Source of the DNA: Coliplasma sp045538555
Lineage (GTDB): Bacteria; Bacillota; Clostridia; Oscillospirales; CAG-382
Length of the DNA: 64,000 nt
Direction: 5' to 3'
Assembly: GCA_045538555.1 (NCBI GenBank)
Contig: JAZSRP010000043.1
Location: 124,001-188,000 of the forward strand
Made by a program: the position numbers and the translations under genes. Positions within the stretch are counted from its first letter, which is position 1, and each line of letters opens with the position of its first letter. Below, in pieces: positions 22,375-31,272 of this stretch. The notes beneath the pieces were generated by a model that searched no databases, was not told the DNA's origin, and saw only the letters and a program-made list of their open reading frames with translations.

Positions 22375-23250
22375 TTACAGTCTTTTTTCAAAATTGCCGC
22401 TGACGGCAATTCCGTCTTTTATTGAGATAAACGCTTTTGGGTCAATACGTGTGACAACCTTTTTGAGCTTTGGAATCTCGTATTTTGACACTATGGTGTA
22501 GAGAACCCGTGAGCTCTCTCCCGTAAAAGCACCGTAACCGTCCCAATAAGAAACACCCCGCCTCATCTCATTGATGATAGCGTTTTGAATCTCTGCATCA
22601 TTATGCTTTGAAATAATGATAACCTCAGAGCTTATGTTTTGAAAATGCATTCTATCAAGAGCGATGGTATTGATACCGGCAAAAATAAGTGTGTATATAA
22701 TCTTTGGAATATCGCTCATAAGTATAAAAGCAACACCGTAAACCACAACATTTACAAGCAAGCTGAGACGTCCCACACTGAAACGGCTTTTCTGTGCATA
22801 ATACATTCCCAGCACATCGATACCGCCGCTTGATCCGCCGTTTCTCAACATAAGTCCCACACCAAAACCGCACAAAATACCGCTGATAATTGATGATGTC
22901 AGATCATCTACAAGCATCTCACCGGGAATTGGAATGAATGAAAGAAGCAAGGTCTGAAAAGCAATACAAAAAACCGTTTTGGCAATAAACTGTTTCCCAA
23001 CTGTTTTGTAGGTAATAAACATCAATGGTATATTGAGGCCAAAAGAAATCACACCGGAGATATCAAATCCAAATTCCAGTCCCAAAAATTTTGTGGCAAC
23101 AGTACGGAGTATCTGTGCTACACCAAGAAAACCTCCGTTGTACAGACCTGCAGGTACAACAAAAATATTTATGCCCACAGTATATACGACAGAACCTACT
23201 ATTATCATAAAAATTTTTGACAGATCGCTTTTTGTTATCCTCGTTTTCAT
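22375..23250 (-). CDS. YitT family membrane protein (DUF161 + DUF2179)
   Basis: 291 residues. Five to six membrane spans in the N-terminal 200 residues, with the family's GLYNGGFLGVAQI, MLRNGGSSGGIDVLGMYYAQK and FAGINTIALDRMHF segments. A cytoplasmic C-terminal DUF2179 domain follows (about 210-285: EVIIISKH, GVSYWDGYGAFTGE, RIDPKAFISIKDG). The family is widespread in Firmicutes; its substrate is unknown. GAGG lies 6 bases before the ATG. Divergent from yunB. Confidence 0.88.
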   Translation of the reverse strand: MKTRITKSDLSKIFMIIVGSVVYTVGINIFVVPAGLYNGGFLGVAQILRTVATKFLGLEFGFDISGVISFGLNIPLMFITYKTVGKQFIAKTVFCIAFQTLLLSFIPIPGEMLVDDLTSSIISGILCGFGVGLMLRNGGSSGGIDVLGMYYAQKSRFSVGRLSLLVNVVVYGVAFILMSDIPKIIYTLIFAGINTIALDRMHFQNISSEVIIISKHNDAEIQNAIINEMRRGVSYWDGYGAFTGESSRVLYTIVSKYEIPKLKKVVTRIDPKAFISIKDGIAVSGNFEKRL

Positions 23251-23301
23251 ACTATGCCTCGTGACATCATATTTTTTTATGAATATACTTATTGTTGGGT
23301 G

Positions 23302-23913
23302 ATGGGTTTGAAAAAAGCTCTTTGTGTCTTTTTATGCACAATTCTGATATGTGCGACGGTATCGGCAGTGATGTTTATAAAAAATTATTCAGACTCATGC
23401 AAAATTTATGCTCAAAACGGCATCAAATCACACGTAACAATGATGATGCACCAAACCGCATCAAAACATCTGACCGGTTGCGGAATCAAATACAGTGATA
23501 TATGTACGTTAACAAAAAAGGAAGACGGGAGCGTGGGTAGCATATGTATTGACGGAATACGGCTATCTCTCCTATCCTGTGACATTGCAGATCTTATATA
23601 CAAAAATTTGCAAACCCCCGATACAGAGTTTGGTGTACCGTTGGGAGCGGCGTTTGGCTCAAAAGCATATTCGGCAAAGGGCCCAAAAATTCCTGTCACA
23701 GTCGTACCCATAGGAGCTGTAGCAACAGAAAACACAAGCATTTTCTTGTCAGGGGGCGTAAACCAGACCTTGCACCGCATCGGAATCAGGTTTTCGGTTA
23801 CAGTTGACTGTCTATCTCCTTTTGTTGACTGTTCATCAGTTGCAACTGTAGAAATAATCATCGCTGAAACAGTCATTTCAGGTGAAGTTCCCGGAGTTGT
23901 ATGGACTCGTTAA
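23302..23913 (+). CDS. yunB: Sporulation protein YunB
   Basis: 203 residues from the ATG at 23302; an earlier in-frame start exists but would overlap the divergent YitT start region. N-terminal membrane span (about 6-24), then a beta-rich extracellular domain with GVPLGAAFGSK, GPKIPVTVVPIGAV and GVNQTLHRIGIRFSV, the YunB signature. In Bacillus YunB is made in the mother cell and is needed for normal spores. The ribosome binding site is weak. The 3' end overlaps the convergent trmH gene by 4 bp. Confidence 0.85.
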   Translation: MGLKKALCVFLCTILICATVSAVMFIKNYSDSCKIYAQNGIKSHVTMMMHQTASKHLTGCGIKYSDICTLTKKEDGSVGSICIDGIRLSLLSCDIADLIYKNLQTPDTEFGVPLGAAFGSKAYSAKGPKIPVTVVPIGAVATENTSIFLSGGVNQTLHRIGIRFSVTVDCLSPFVDCSSVATVEIIIAETVISGEVPGVVWTR

Positions 23914-24671
23914 AAACGTTTTTCCAATTTTTTTGCAACCTCAAAGGAAATGATAGAAATTGCACTGCAGGCAGGCAAAGAATAGTGGCAGGCGCGAGGA
24001 TACTTGATTTTGATGACCGCATCGGACTGATCAAGTATTTCCTTTTTTATACCTCGTTTCTCACCGCCAAAAACAAGACACAGTGGCCGTGCAAGCTTTG
24101 CCCGGTAAATATCCTTGGCTTTTTCTGTTTTTGCAGTGGAAACGATGCTGTAGCCTCGTTTTGATAATTGTCGGCAGGCGTCCGCAAGATCAGCGCACAC
24201 ACATGCACTCATTTTTTCCGACGCTCCTGCCGAAGAACGTATCACTGTCTCAGTGGCAGAAAAGAAATTGCGCTCCGGCAGTATCACCGCATCGCATCCC
24301 GCTGCATAGAGCGAACGAAGCGCATATGCAAAATTGAAGGGATCCTCAATGCCATCAAGCATGGCTATGTAACCGTTTTTCAGGTTCAAAACCTGATCAA
24401 ACGGCAAAAAAATCCTCTCACCAACTGCAGCAGCAATTCCCCCTGCAGTGGCACCGGCGTTGAAAGATGAAAACTCCTCTTCATCCACAAATACAATTTC
24501 AACTCCTGATCTCATCAACGACTCATATTGTCTCTTTTCAGCCACGTGAAAATCAGACCTTTGCACTGATTCATATCGGGATTTCTCAAGAAATATTTTT
24601 TCTATATTGCGACTTTTCGCTTCAATAACGCTTTTTACAGAAACGTAGCCGCCAATGATTGTACTATTCAT
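23910..24671 (-). CDS. SpoU/TrmH-family RNA 2'-O-methyltransferase
   Basis: 253 residues. N-terminal substrate-binding domain, then the SPOUT catalytic domain from about residue 95: motif 1 DGIEDPFNFAYALRSLYAAG, motif 2 LVFGGEKRGIKKEI and motif 3 HYSLPACSAISIISFEVAKK. The usual Asn of motif 3 (SLN) is Pro here. That variation may belong to this clostridial subfamily or may affect activity. Target RNA is unknown. GGAG lies 8 bases before the ATG inside the end of the DHHW gene, so the two are coupled. Confidence 0.85.
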   Translation of the reverse strand: MNSTIIGGYVSVKSVIEAKSRNIEKIFLEKSRYESVQRSDFHVAEKRQYESLMRSGVEIVFVDEEEFSSFNAGATAGGIAAAVGERIFLPFDQVLNLKNGYIAMLDGIEDPFNFAYALRSLYAAGCDAVILPERNFFSATETVIRSSAGASEKMSACVCADLADACRQLSKRGYSIVSTAKTEKAKDIYRAKLARPLCLVFGGEKRGIKKEILDQSDAVIKIKYPRACHYSLPACSAISIISFEVAKKLEKRF

Positions 24672-24674
24672 AGA

Positions 24675-25913
24675 TCATTCTCCGGTGATTCCGCATAGAC
24701 GGTTGAAGGTCGGCACATATTCACCGCTGACCGCACCTGTGGAATAACATATTGTCAAAACGTCATCCGCTTTTTGCTCCGCAACAAAATCCGCAATCGA
24801 TCCCTCAAATACCATTGTATTTACAACATAAATACAGCTGTAATGAGTCGCAAGAAAAGGAAGCATTGGCAACAGTGAGGTATCTCCCACTGCTACAAGC
24901 GTTCCACCATTTGAAGTGGAGTCAATTTTATAATAATCTGCCTCTGTACCCAGATACAGTTTCCAAAGATTTGTTGAGTTGCCGTTACCGGACAGGCGGT
25001 AATCGGTATAGACACGACCATCCGAAAAAGCAGTAAGCGTTGTGTCAACTCCTGCGTTTGGATAAAAATAATCAAGCCGGTCTGGGTTTTCCTTCATTGA
25101 TTTCATTGTGGTTGCTTTGTAAAAGCTCCCCAAAAAGTCCTCAATGGCTCTGGTCTGAAAAGATCCCTTTGAAAGTGCAGAGAAGTCCGCCTTTTCGCAA
25201 TACTCAGCATAGGCATCATACGCGGCGTGAGCAGTCCAGTTTTTGTCGGTGCGGAAAAACATATATTCCCCGTCGTCAAATCTGCGCTCTATCTTTCCGA
25301 TAAGCGGTATATCCAAAATATTATCCGCAAGCTTTGATTCTACTGTAGAAACAAATGCCTTTTGAGATGCGTTATAAAAATTGTCACCTACGTATATCTC
25401 CCGAGGTATATCATAAAAGCTTGATTGCACGGGCGCAATCATATTGAAAAATCTGCAATCCGCCGGAATGGCTGACGCCAAAGTGTTCAGGCCGTTGACA
25501 TAGCGGTCAAGTGCAGTGTTTTTATAATTAAACTGTTCAAATCCGGTATCACCGTACACGTAGGTATAACCGTATGGATTGATGACCCAGCCATGGTATA
25601 TCAGTGGTTCTTCTTCCTGCGAATTTTCGTTAAACGCTTGACTCGAATCACTGCTCACGTCACCCATCTCGTCAGAAAGGTCACCTATATCCGATATCTC
25701 AATGATTATTTCGGAAATTTCATCCGTTTCCTCGCTATTTAACAAATCAGAATTTGAAACATACATTTCAAACGAAGTGTCAGGATATGATGATTCACTG
25801 CCTCTGTTTCCAAAAATGGCAACAAGAGTCAGTACAGTCATAAGTCCTACCAAAATTACCGAAACCGTGATGATAAGAATTGCTTTCAGTGGTGAATGCC
25901 GTGTGTTGTTCAT
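24675..25913 (-). CDS. DHHW-family extracytoplasmic protein
   Basis: 412 residues. A single N-terminal membrane span (about 10-34) anchors a long acidic Ser/Glu-rich linker (about 40-100). The globular domain follows with the DHHW-family features: an FFNMIAPVQSSFYD segment, the motif FFRTDKNWTAHAAYDAY (about residues 225-242; the eponymous DHHW is DKNW here) and a late GDTSLLPMLPFL near the Ser site. These proteins resemble SGNH hydrolase/AlgX-type cell-surface acyl-modifying enzymes. The substrate is unknown. GGAGG lies 7 bases before the ATG. Confidence 0.75.
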   Translation of the reverse strand: MNNTRHSPLKAILIITVSVILVGLMTVLTLVAIFGNRGSESSYPDTSFEMYVSNSDLLNSEETDEISEIIIEISDIGDLSDEMGDVSSDSSQAFNENSQEEEPLIYHGWVINPYGYTYVYGDTGFEQFNYKNTALDRYVNGLNTLASAIPADCRFFNMIAPVQSSFYDIPREIYVGDNFYNASQKAFVSTVESKLADNILDIPLIGKIERRFDDGEYMFFRTDKNWTAHAAYDAYAEYCEKADFSALSKGSFQTRAIEDFLGSFYKATTMKSMKENPDRLDYFYPNAGVDTTLTAFSDGRVYTDYRLSGNGNSTNLWKLYLGTEADYYKIDSTSNGGTLVAVGDTSLLPMLPFLATHYSCIYVVNTMVFEGSIADFVAEQKADDVLTICYSTGAVSGEYVPTFNRLCGITGE

Positions 25914-25970
25914 GCTGTTTCCTCCAATAGGTTTTTATACAAGCATTGACACAAAACCCATCAATTATTC

Positions 25971-26004
25971 AAAAATCAGGGGACGTCTGCATTCAGATGT
26001 CCCC
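25971..26004 (-). terminator. Rho-independent terminator after ftsH
   Basis: Read leftwards: stem GGGGAC/GTCCCC (arms 25999-26004 and 25979-25984) with an inner TCTG/CAGA pair, then a T-rich stretch. It separates ftsH from the DHHW gene. Confidence 0.75.
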
Positions 26005-26014
26005 AAAATTTTTG

Positions 26015-28066
26015 TCAATGTCCTATGATGTCATCGGAAAAATCATTTCCCTCGTCAGAACCGTCACCCTTGATAACGTTTCCCTCCTGAACGGAAGCAG
26101 AGGGAGAAGACACCTTTGCACGATCCTTAAGCTCTGCCTTTCTTGCAGCGTTCTCATTCTCGGCAGCAGTTTTTTTGCGGTTTTCAACTTCTTCAAGGGC
26201 CTCGTGTGTTACACCCTCGGTAAAGCAAAGCTCAAACTGCTCTGCATCCATGATTTCGTGCTTGACCAGATATTCTGTGATGAATATGAGTTTTTCCTTG
26301 TTTTCTTCAAGGATCTTTATTGCACGTTCATAGCCGCCTACAACGATGTCATAAATCTCACGGTCAATAGTGGCAGCAACATCATCCGAATAGTTGTTTG
26401 TGCTGCCAAAATCCCTGCCGAGAAATACCTCGTTGTTGCCGGTATTGTATACAACAGGTCCCAGCTTGTCACTCATTCCGTACCTTGTGACCATCATTCT
26501 TGCAATCTCGGTGGCACGCTCCATATCGTTGGACGCACCTGCAGAAATATCATCAAGCATGAGCTTTTCTGCAGCTCTGCCGGCAAGCAGAACACAAACG
26601 TTATCAAGCAATCCCTGCTTGTAAACGCTGACTTTATCCTTTTCCGGAAGAGAGAGAGTATAGCCCAATGCTCTTCCGCTGGGAATGATTGAAATCTGAT
26701 GAACGGGATCCTGTGACGGAAGCATTTTTGTAACAATGGCGTGTCCCGCCTCGTGAAATGCTGTCTTTCGCTTCTCGTCCTCGGTAATAACCATTGATTT
26801 TTTTTGAGGTCCGACAATCACTTTGATGGTCGCTTCCTCAATATCGTCGGCGTTAATAACAGACTTTTTCTTTCGTGCTGCGAGAAGCGCGGCTTCGTTC
26901 AGCAGGTTTGCAAGATCCGCACCGGAAAAACCCGAGGTGGACTTTGCAATAGTAGAAAGATCAACGTCCGCACCCAAGGGCTTTCCTTTTGCATGAACCT
27001 TGAGAATCGCTTCTCTTCCTTTGATATCGGGATAATTTACAGTAACCTGACGGTCAAATCTTCCGGGTCTCAGCAAAGCCGGATCCAAAATGTCGGGACG
27101 GTTGGTTGCTGCAATGACAATAACACCGTCATTGACGCCAAATCCATCCATCTCGACCAACAGCTGGTTGAGTGTCTGCTCACGCTCATCGTGTCCGCCG
27201 CCAAGTCCTGCGCCTCTGTGTCTGCCCACAGCATCAATCTCATCTATAAAAATGATACAGGGGGCTGTCTTTTTTGCTGTCTCAAACAGATCTCTCACAC
27301 GTGATGCACCGACACCGACGTACATCTCAACAAAATCAGAACCGGAAATAGAATAGAATGGAACTCCGCTCTCCCCTGCCACAGCTTTTGCCAGAAGTGT
27401 TTTTCCGGTACCGGGCGCACCAACAAGCAAAACACCTTTGGGAATTTTGGCACCAAGGTCAGAATATTTGTTGGGATTCTTGAGGAAGTCAACAACTTCC
27501 TGCAATTCCTCTTTTTCCTCATCGGCTCCTGCAACGTCAGCAAAAACAACCTTTTTCTTCTCGTCGCTTCCAAGCTTTGTACGCGCCTTGCTAAAAGAAT
27601 TCATCCTGCCGCCCAGTCCGCCGCCAACGCCGCCGTTCTTTGACGTACGCGAGAGGAACAACCACCAAATAACCACAAAAATAACAATTATGATAAGATA
27701 TGGCAGATATGCCATCCACCACGGAAGCACCGTTGGTGCTTCATAATCGCAGCTTGTTATAACTCCGCTCTCTATCTGAGAGAGAATCAACTGGCTCATA
27801 TCGTTTGTAAATATCTCAATATCTGCGAGACGGTGGTAGAACTGATATCCGGCATTTTTGTCCTCGGAATCCGAGAGATACAAAACTCCGTCATTGTCTA
27901 CAAAATAGCGTTTTACTTCCTGCTTCTGAAACTTTGAAACCACCTCACCGTAGGTAATCTCAGTCTCTGTGCTGCCGCTAGACATCAAAGTGTTGGCAAG
28001 GATAATAACAGCTATAAAGAAAACAAGATAAAAAACAAGTACTTTTCCGTTACTTTTTGGTTTCAT
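26015..28066 (-). CDS. ftsH: ATP-dependent zinc metalloprotease FtsH
   Basis: 683 residues from the ATG at 28066 (AGGTGG 11 bases upstream); a TTG start nine codons earlier is possible. N-terminal span (about 10-27), an extracytoplasmic domain, a second span (about 115-137), AAA+ module (Walker A GAPGTGKTLLAK, Walker B CIIFIDEIDAVG, SRH with RPGRFDRQ) and the zinc protease motif HEAGHAI. Degrades membrane and short-lived proteins. The C-terminal tail is rich in Lys/Glu/Ala. Last gene of the gdpP-rplI-dnaB-tilS-ftsH run and followed by a terminator. Confidence 0.96.
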   Translation of the reverse strand: MKPKSNGKVLVFYLVFFIAVIILANTLMSSGSTETEITYGEVVSKFQKQEVKRYFVDNDGVLYLSDSEDKNAGYQFYHRLADIEIFTNDMSQLILSQIESGVITSCDYEAPTVLPWWMAYLPYLIIIVIFVVIWWLFLSRTSKNGGVGGGLGGRMNSFSKARTKLGSDEKKKVVFADVAGADEEKEELQEVVDFLKNPNKYSDLGAKIPKGVLLVGAPGTGKTLLAKAVAGESGVPFYSISGSDFVEMYVGVGASRVRDLFETAKKTAPCIIFIDEIDAVGRHRGAGLGGGHDEREQTLNQLLVEMDGFGVNDGVIVIAATNRPDILDPALLRPGRFDRQVTVNYPDIKGREAILKVHAKGKPLGADVDLSTIAKSTSGFSGADLANLLNEAALLAARKKKSVINADDIEEATIKVIVGPQKKSMVITEDEKRKTAFHEAGHAIVTKMLPSQDPVHQISIIPSGRALGYTLSLPEKDKVSVYKQGLLDNVCVLLAGRAAEKLMLDDISAGASNDMERATEIARMMVTRYGMSDKLGPVVYNTGNNEVFLGRDFGSTNNYSDDVAATIDREIYDIVVGGYERAIKILEENKEKLIFITEYLVKHEIMDAEQFELCFTEGVTHEALEEVENRKKTAAENENAARKAELKDRAKVSSPSASVQEGNVIKGDGSDEGNDFSDDIIGH

Positions 28067-29420
28067 AGGCAAAACGCCACCTTTCCGTATCAATACAGTT
28101 GAGATATGTTGTCACAAAAATTTTTCCGTTTCCGCCGGAAAACACTCTGTCCGAAACTCCTGCAAAGGGTATGTATATTATGCCCCCATCATCACAGAAA
28201 ACCGGGATCATATCACGAAATTCTTTTGGTATCTTTTTGTCAATGAAAAGTTTTTTTACACTTTTATTGACACCATTTATCAGTATCCTGTCGCCCTCAT
28301 GGCGGGAACGGACACAAAGTTTGCCTTTTATGTTATCAAAAGACAGTATATCTGTTGTTGAAATTTTGTAAAAAGTTTTTGTATTTTTTATTCCGTCATC
28401 AACATGTATGCAAACATTACCGTCAAAGACGATATTCTCACCCATAGAAATCGGTGCAGTGCCATAAACTCGGCTCTCAAAATGATCAAAAAAACCTACT
28501 CTACCATTTTCAAAAACTCCGTCCCAACCGCCAAAATCAATAACGGTGCGGCCATTTCTTCGAATTGCATTTTTCATAGTCTGCATTTCGGAGTACGAAG
28601 GGCTGCGCCCTATTTTGTTTGCAAAAATTTCATACATCACCCGATGGGAAACAGATGGATGAACATATCTCAAATCCTCTTGAAAATATTTTTTGATCTC
28701 ATTCAAGAAATAATCTCTATCGTTCCTTGCAGAACACGAAAATCTGTAGATTGCTGTGGATACATCGGGATTGATCCTTTTTAACAGCGGCATAATTTGA
28801 GCACGAATAAAATTTCTTGAATAACACTCATCCTTGTTTGTAGAATCCGTAACAAAGGACTGATTATTACAACGCAAAAAATCCTCGACCTCTTCCCTGC
28901 TGACACAAAGCAACGGGCGTATAAAAATATCACGAACCGGCAGAATACCTGCTCCTCCAAAACTTCCGCTGCCTCTTGCAAGATTGAAGATCACTGTTTC
29001 CGCATTGTCATCCAAGGTGTGTGCGGTAGCAACAAGCTCTATTCCGTTATTCTTTACCAAGGATAAAAAGAACTCATACCTGCACTGCCTTGCACCTTCC
29101 TCAAGAGAAAGAGACTTTTTTTTAGAATATGCAACAACATCGTAGGAATCGGAAAAAAGAGTAATCCCAAAAGAACGGCAGAGTTGCTCGCAAAAGCTCT
29201 GATCTCTGTCGGATTCTGCCCCTCTGATCCTGTGGTTAAAATGACATGCCGAAAGCAAAATACCGCGTTCTCTTGCAATCATTTGCATTGCCAAGAGAAG
29301 TGACACAGAATCAGCACCGCCTGAAAGAGCAACACAAATGTTCTTTTTTTGAAAATCGGGATATCCGTCAAAAAATTTACCGACTTTTTGCAACAGACTA
29401 TGCAACGGGATCTGCACCAT
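28050..29420 (-). CDS. tilS: tRNA(Ile)-lysidine synthase
   Basis: 456 residues from the ATG at 29420 (GAGG 9 bases upstream), overlapping the end of dnaB by 23 bp. PP-loop ATPase: SGGADSVSLL (about 33-42), then CHFNHRIRGAESDRD and ATAHTLDDNAETVIFNLARGSG. The C-terminal TilS substrate-binding region is present (KGKLCVRSRHEGDRI, KKLFIDKKIPKEFRD). Converts the wobble C of the minor Ile tRNA to lysidine so that it reads AUA. Overlaps ftsH by 17 bp. Confidence 0.95.
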   Translation of the reverse strand: MVQIPLHSLLQKVGKFFDGYPDFQKKNICVALSGGADSVSLLLAMQMIARERGILLSACHFNHRIRGAESDRDQSFCEQLCRSFGITLFSDSYDVVAYSKKKSLSLEEGARQCRYEFFLSLVKNNGIELVATAHTLDDNAETVIFNLARGSGSFGGAGILPVRDIFIRPLLCVSREEVEDFLRCNNQSFVTDSTNKDECYSRNFIRAQIMPLLKRINPDVSTAIYRFSCSARNDRDYFLNEIKKYFQEDLRYVHPSVSHRVMYEIFANKIGRSPSYSEMQTMKNAIRRNGRTVIDFGGWDGVFENGRVGFFDHFESRVYGTAPISMGENIVFDGNVCIHVDDGIKNTKTFYKISTTDILSFDNIKGKLCVRSRHEGDRILINGVNKSVKKLFIDKKIPKEFRDMIPVFCDDGGIIYIPFAGVSDRVFSGGNGKIFVTTYLNCIDTERWRFAYETKK

Positions 29421-30768
29421 CGATATTGTCCTCAATGCTCATAAATTTGAAGTATTTTCCGATCCACGCAAGAGTGATGGGGCCTGTGCTTCCGTGACGG
29501 TTTTTAGCCACATTCAACTCCGCCATCATATAATCTGACTGGGGTGCCTCCTGCTGTTTTTCAGCAGAGTTATTTTCATAGTATTCCTTACGGTAAATAA
29601 ACAATACCATATCCGCATCCTGCTCAATAGCACCGGAGTCTCTCAGGTCAGACAGCATTGGTTGTTTTTCTTTTCGGCTGTCGGTACCGCGGGCAAGCTG
29701 AGAGCACAATATAATCGGAATTTCAAATTCTTTTGCCATCAGCTTGAGAGACCGTGTGATCTTTGCGATATCCTGCACACGGTTGTCTGTGGGAACGTCC
29801 GGCTGCATCAACTGGAGGTAATCAATAACTACCAAACCCACGTTGTCAAGACGTCTCAATTTGGCACGAATGGAAGTGGGTGTGGGAGATGTACCGGGGT
29901 CAATCAGAATGTTTGTATTGGAAAGAACGCTGGATGCTTCTGCAATCTTACGCCAATCATCCTCGGTCAACTTTCCTGTACGCATGGATGTGTGGTCCAC
30001 CAGAGACTCACTGCAAAGCATACGTGATACCAGCTGTTCAGAGCTCATCTCAAGTGAAAAAACAGCCACGTTTTTGTCGGTATTCTTTGCAACGTTTGTT
30101 GCCACGTTCATACAAAAGCTTGTTTTTCCCATACCGGGTCTGCCACCCACAACAATGAGGTCACCTTTTCCCATTCCGACAATAACACGGTCAAGCTTGT
30201 CAAAATTGGTGGGAGTTCCTGCCAATGCATCGGGGTTGTCACGCAGAAGTCGAAGTGTTTTGAGGTGCTCGACAATAACATCTCTGATACGGTCAAATCC
30301 CTCTTTGTATTTTTCTTTTGAGATAGCGTAAATTTCCTGCTCTGCAAAATTTACCGCATCGCTGACAGTTCCCTTTTCACTGAAAGCAAGATCCTGTATC
30401 CTTCGTGATGATTCAATGAGCGAACGCAAAACCGCTTTGTCTCTGACGATTGTGCAATAATCATCAATATTTCCTGCACCTGAAGCAAGATCAACCAAAA
30501 GTTTTATGTACTTTGCCGCATCGCCCTCCGTATAGGTACCAAGCTGAGTCAATGAATTTATCAATGTGACCGGGTCAATAACCTTACCCTGGTTAAACAT
30601 TTCCTTCATTGCAGAAAAGATCTGGCGATGCTGCTCCAGATAAAAATCCTCTTCACGAAGGGTGGCAACGTCGGTAAAACGCTCTGAATCTATAATTACG
30701 GTGCCAAGTATTGCCTGCTCCGCTTCAAGGGAGAAAGGCATTTTTTTGATGCTGTCAAGATCTGCCAT
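29398..30768 (-). CDS. dnaB: Replicative DNA helicase DnaB
   Basis: 456 residues from the ATG at 30768 (GAGG 9 bases upstream). The N-terminal domain (LEAEQAILGTVIID, EDFYLEQHRQIFSAM) binds primase; the C-terminal RecA-like motor has GGRPGMGKTSF (about residue 205), Walker B VGLVVIDYLQLM and the DLRDSGAIEQDADMVLF / KNRHGSTG end signatures. Hexameric fork helicase. The rplI-dnaB order is a conserved Firmicutes feature (dnaC in Bacillus). Confidence 0.96.
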   Translation of the reverse strand: MADLDSIKKMPFSLEAEQAILGTVIIDSERFTDVATLREEDFYLEQHRQIFSAMKEMFNQGKVIDPVTLINSLTQLGTYTEGDAAKYIKLLVDLASGAGNIDDYCTIVRDKAVLRSLIESSRRIQDLAFSEKGTVSDAVNFAEQEIYAISKEKYKEGFDRIRDVIVEHLKTLRLLRDNPDALAGTPTNFDKLDRVIVGMGKGDLIVVGGRPGMGKTSFCMNVATNVAKNTDKNVAVFSLEMSSEQLVSRMLCSESLVDHTSMRTGKLTEDDWRKIAEASSVLSNTNILIDPGTSPTPTSIRAKLRRLDNVGLVVIDYLQLMQPDVPTDNRVQDIAKITRSLKLMAKEFEIPIILCSQLARGTDSRKEKQPMLSDLRDSGAIEQDADMVLFIYRKEYYENNSAEKQQEAPQSDYMMAELNVAKNRHGSTGPITLAWIGKYFKFMSIEDNIDGADPVA

Positions 30769-30816
30769 AGCGTCAAACCTCAAAAAGTCTTTATATTCTT
30801 TGTGATATGCAAAAAA

Positions 30817-31260
30817 TCATGCCTGCACAAGCAGTTTAAGCTCTGCCGTAATTCCCGAGAAAAGCTTGATTTTTATGGGATATTCGCCCACCGTTTTGAT
30901 AGTATCGTTGATAGTGATGGCCCTTTTGTCAATGTCAATGCCAAGATCAGTCTTGATCTTGTCGCTGACATCCTTTGCAGTGACTGCGCCGTAGAGCCGC
31001 CCGTCTGCTCCCCCTGTGGTTTTGAACACGATCACCTTCTCAGCAAGGCGGGATTTGAGCTCCTCTGCCTTTGCTTTTTCCTGAGCAAGGTGAAACGCCT
31101 CACTCTCACGTTTATTTTCGATCTGTTTGATAGAACCTGCGTCAGCGGGTTTTGCCAATTTTCTGGGGAACAAAAAGTTGCGTGCATAGCCGTCAGAGGT
31201 GCTGATGAGCTCACCTTTTTTTCCTTGACCTTTTACGTCTTCCAACAATATAACTTTCAT
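30817..31260 (-). CDS. rplI: 50S ribosomal protein L9
   Basis: 147 residues. N-terminal signature KVILLEDVKGQGKKGELISTSDGYARNFLFP, a long central Lys/Glu-rich helix (about 42-75), and the C-terminal L9 domain (GRLYGAVTAKDVSDKI). Binds 23S rRNA at the base of the L1 stalk. AAAGGA lies 8 bases before the ATG. It lies between gdpP and dnaB, as in most Firmicutes. Confidence 0.96.
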   Translation of the reverse strand: MKVILLEDVKGQGKKGELISTSDGYARNFLFPRKLAKPADAGSIKQIENKRESEAFHLAQEKAKAEELKSRLAEKVIVFKTTGGADGRLYGAVTAKDVSDKIKTDLGIDIDKRAITINDTIKTVGEYPIKIKLFSGITAELKLLVQA

Positions 31261-31272
31261 ATCAGATTTCCT

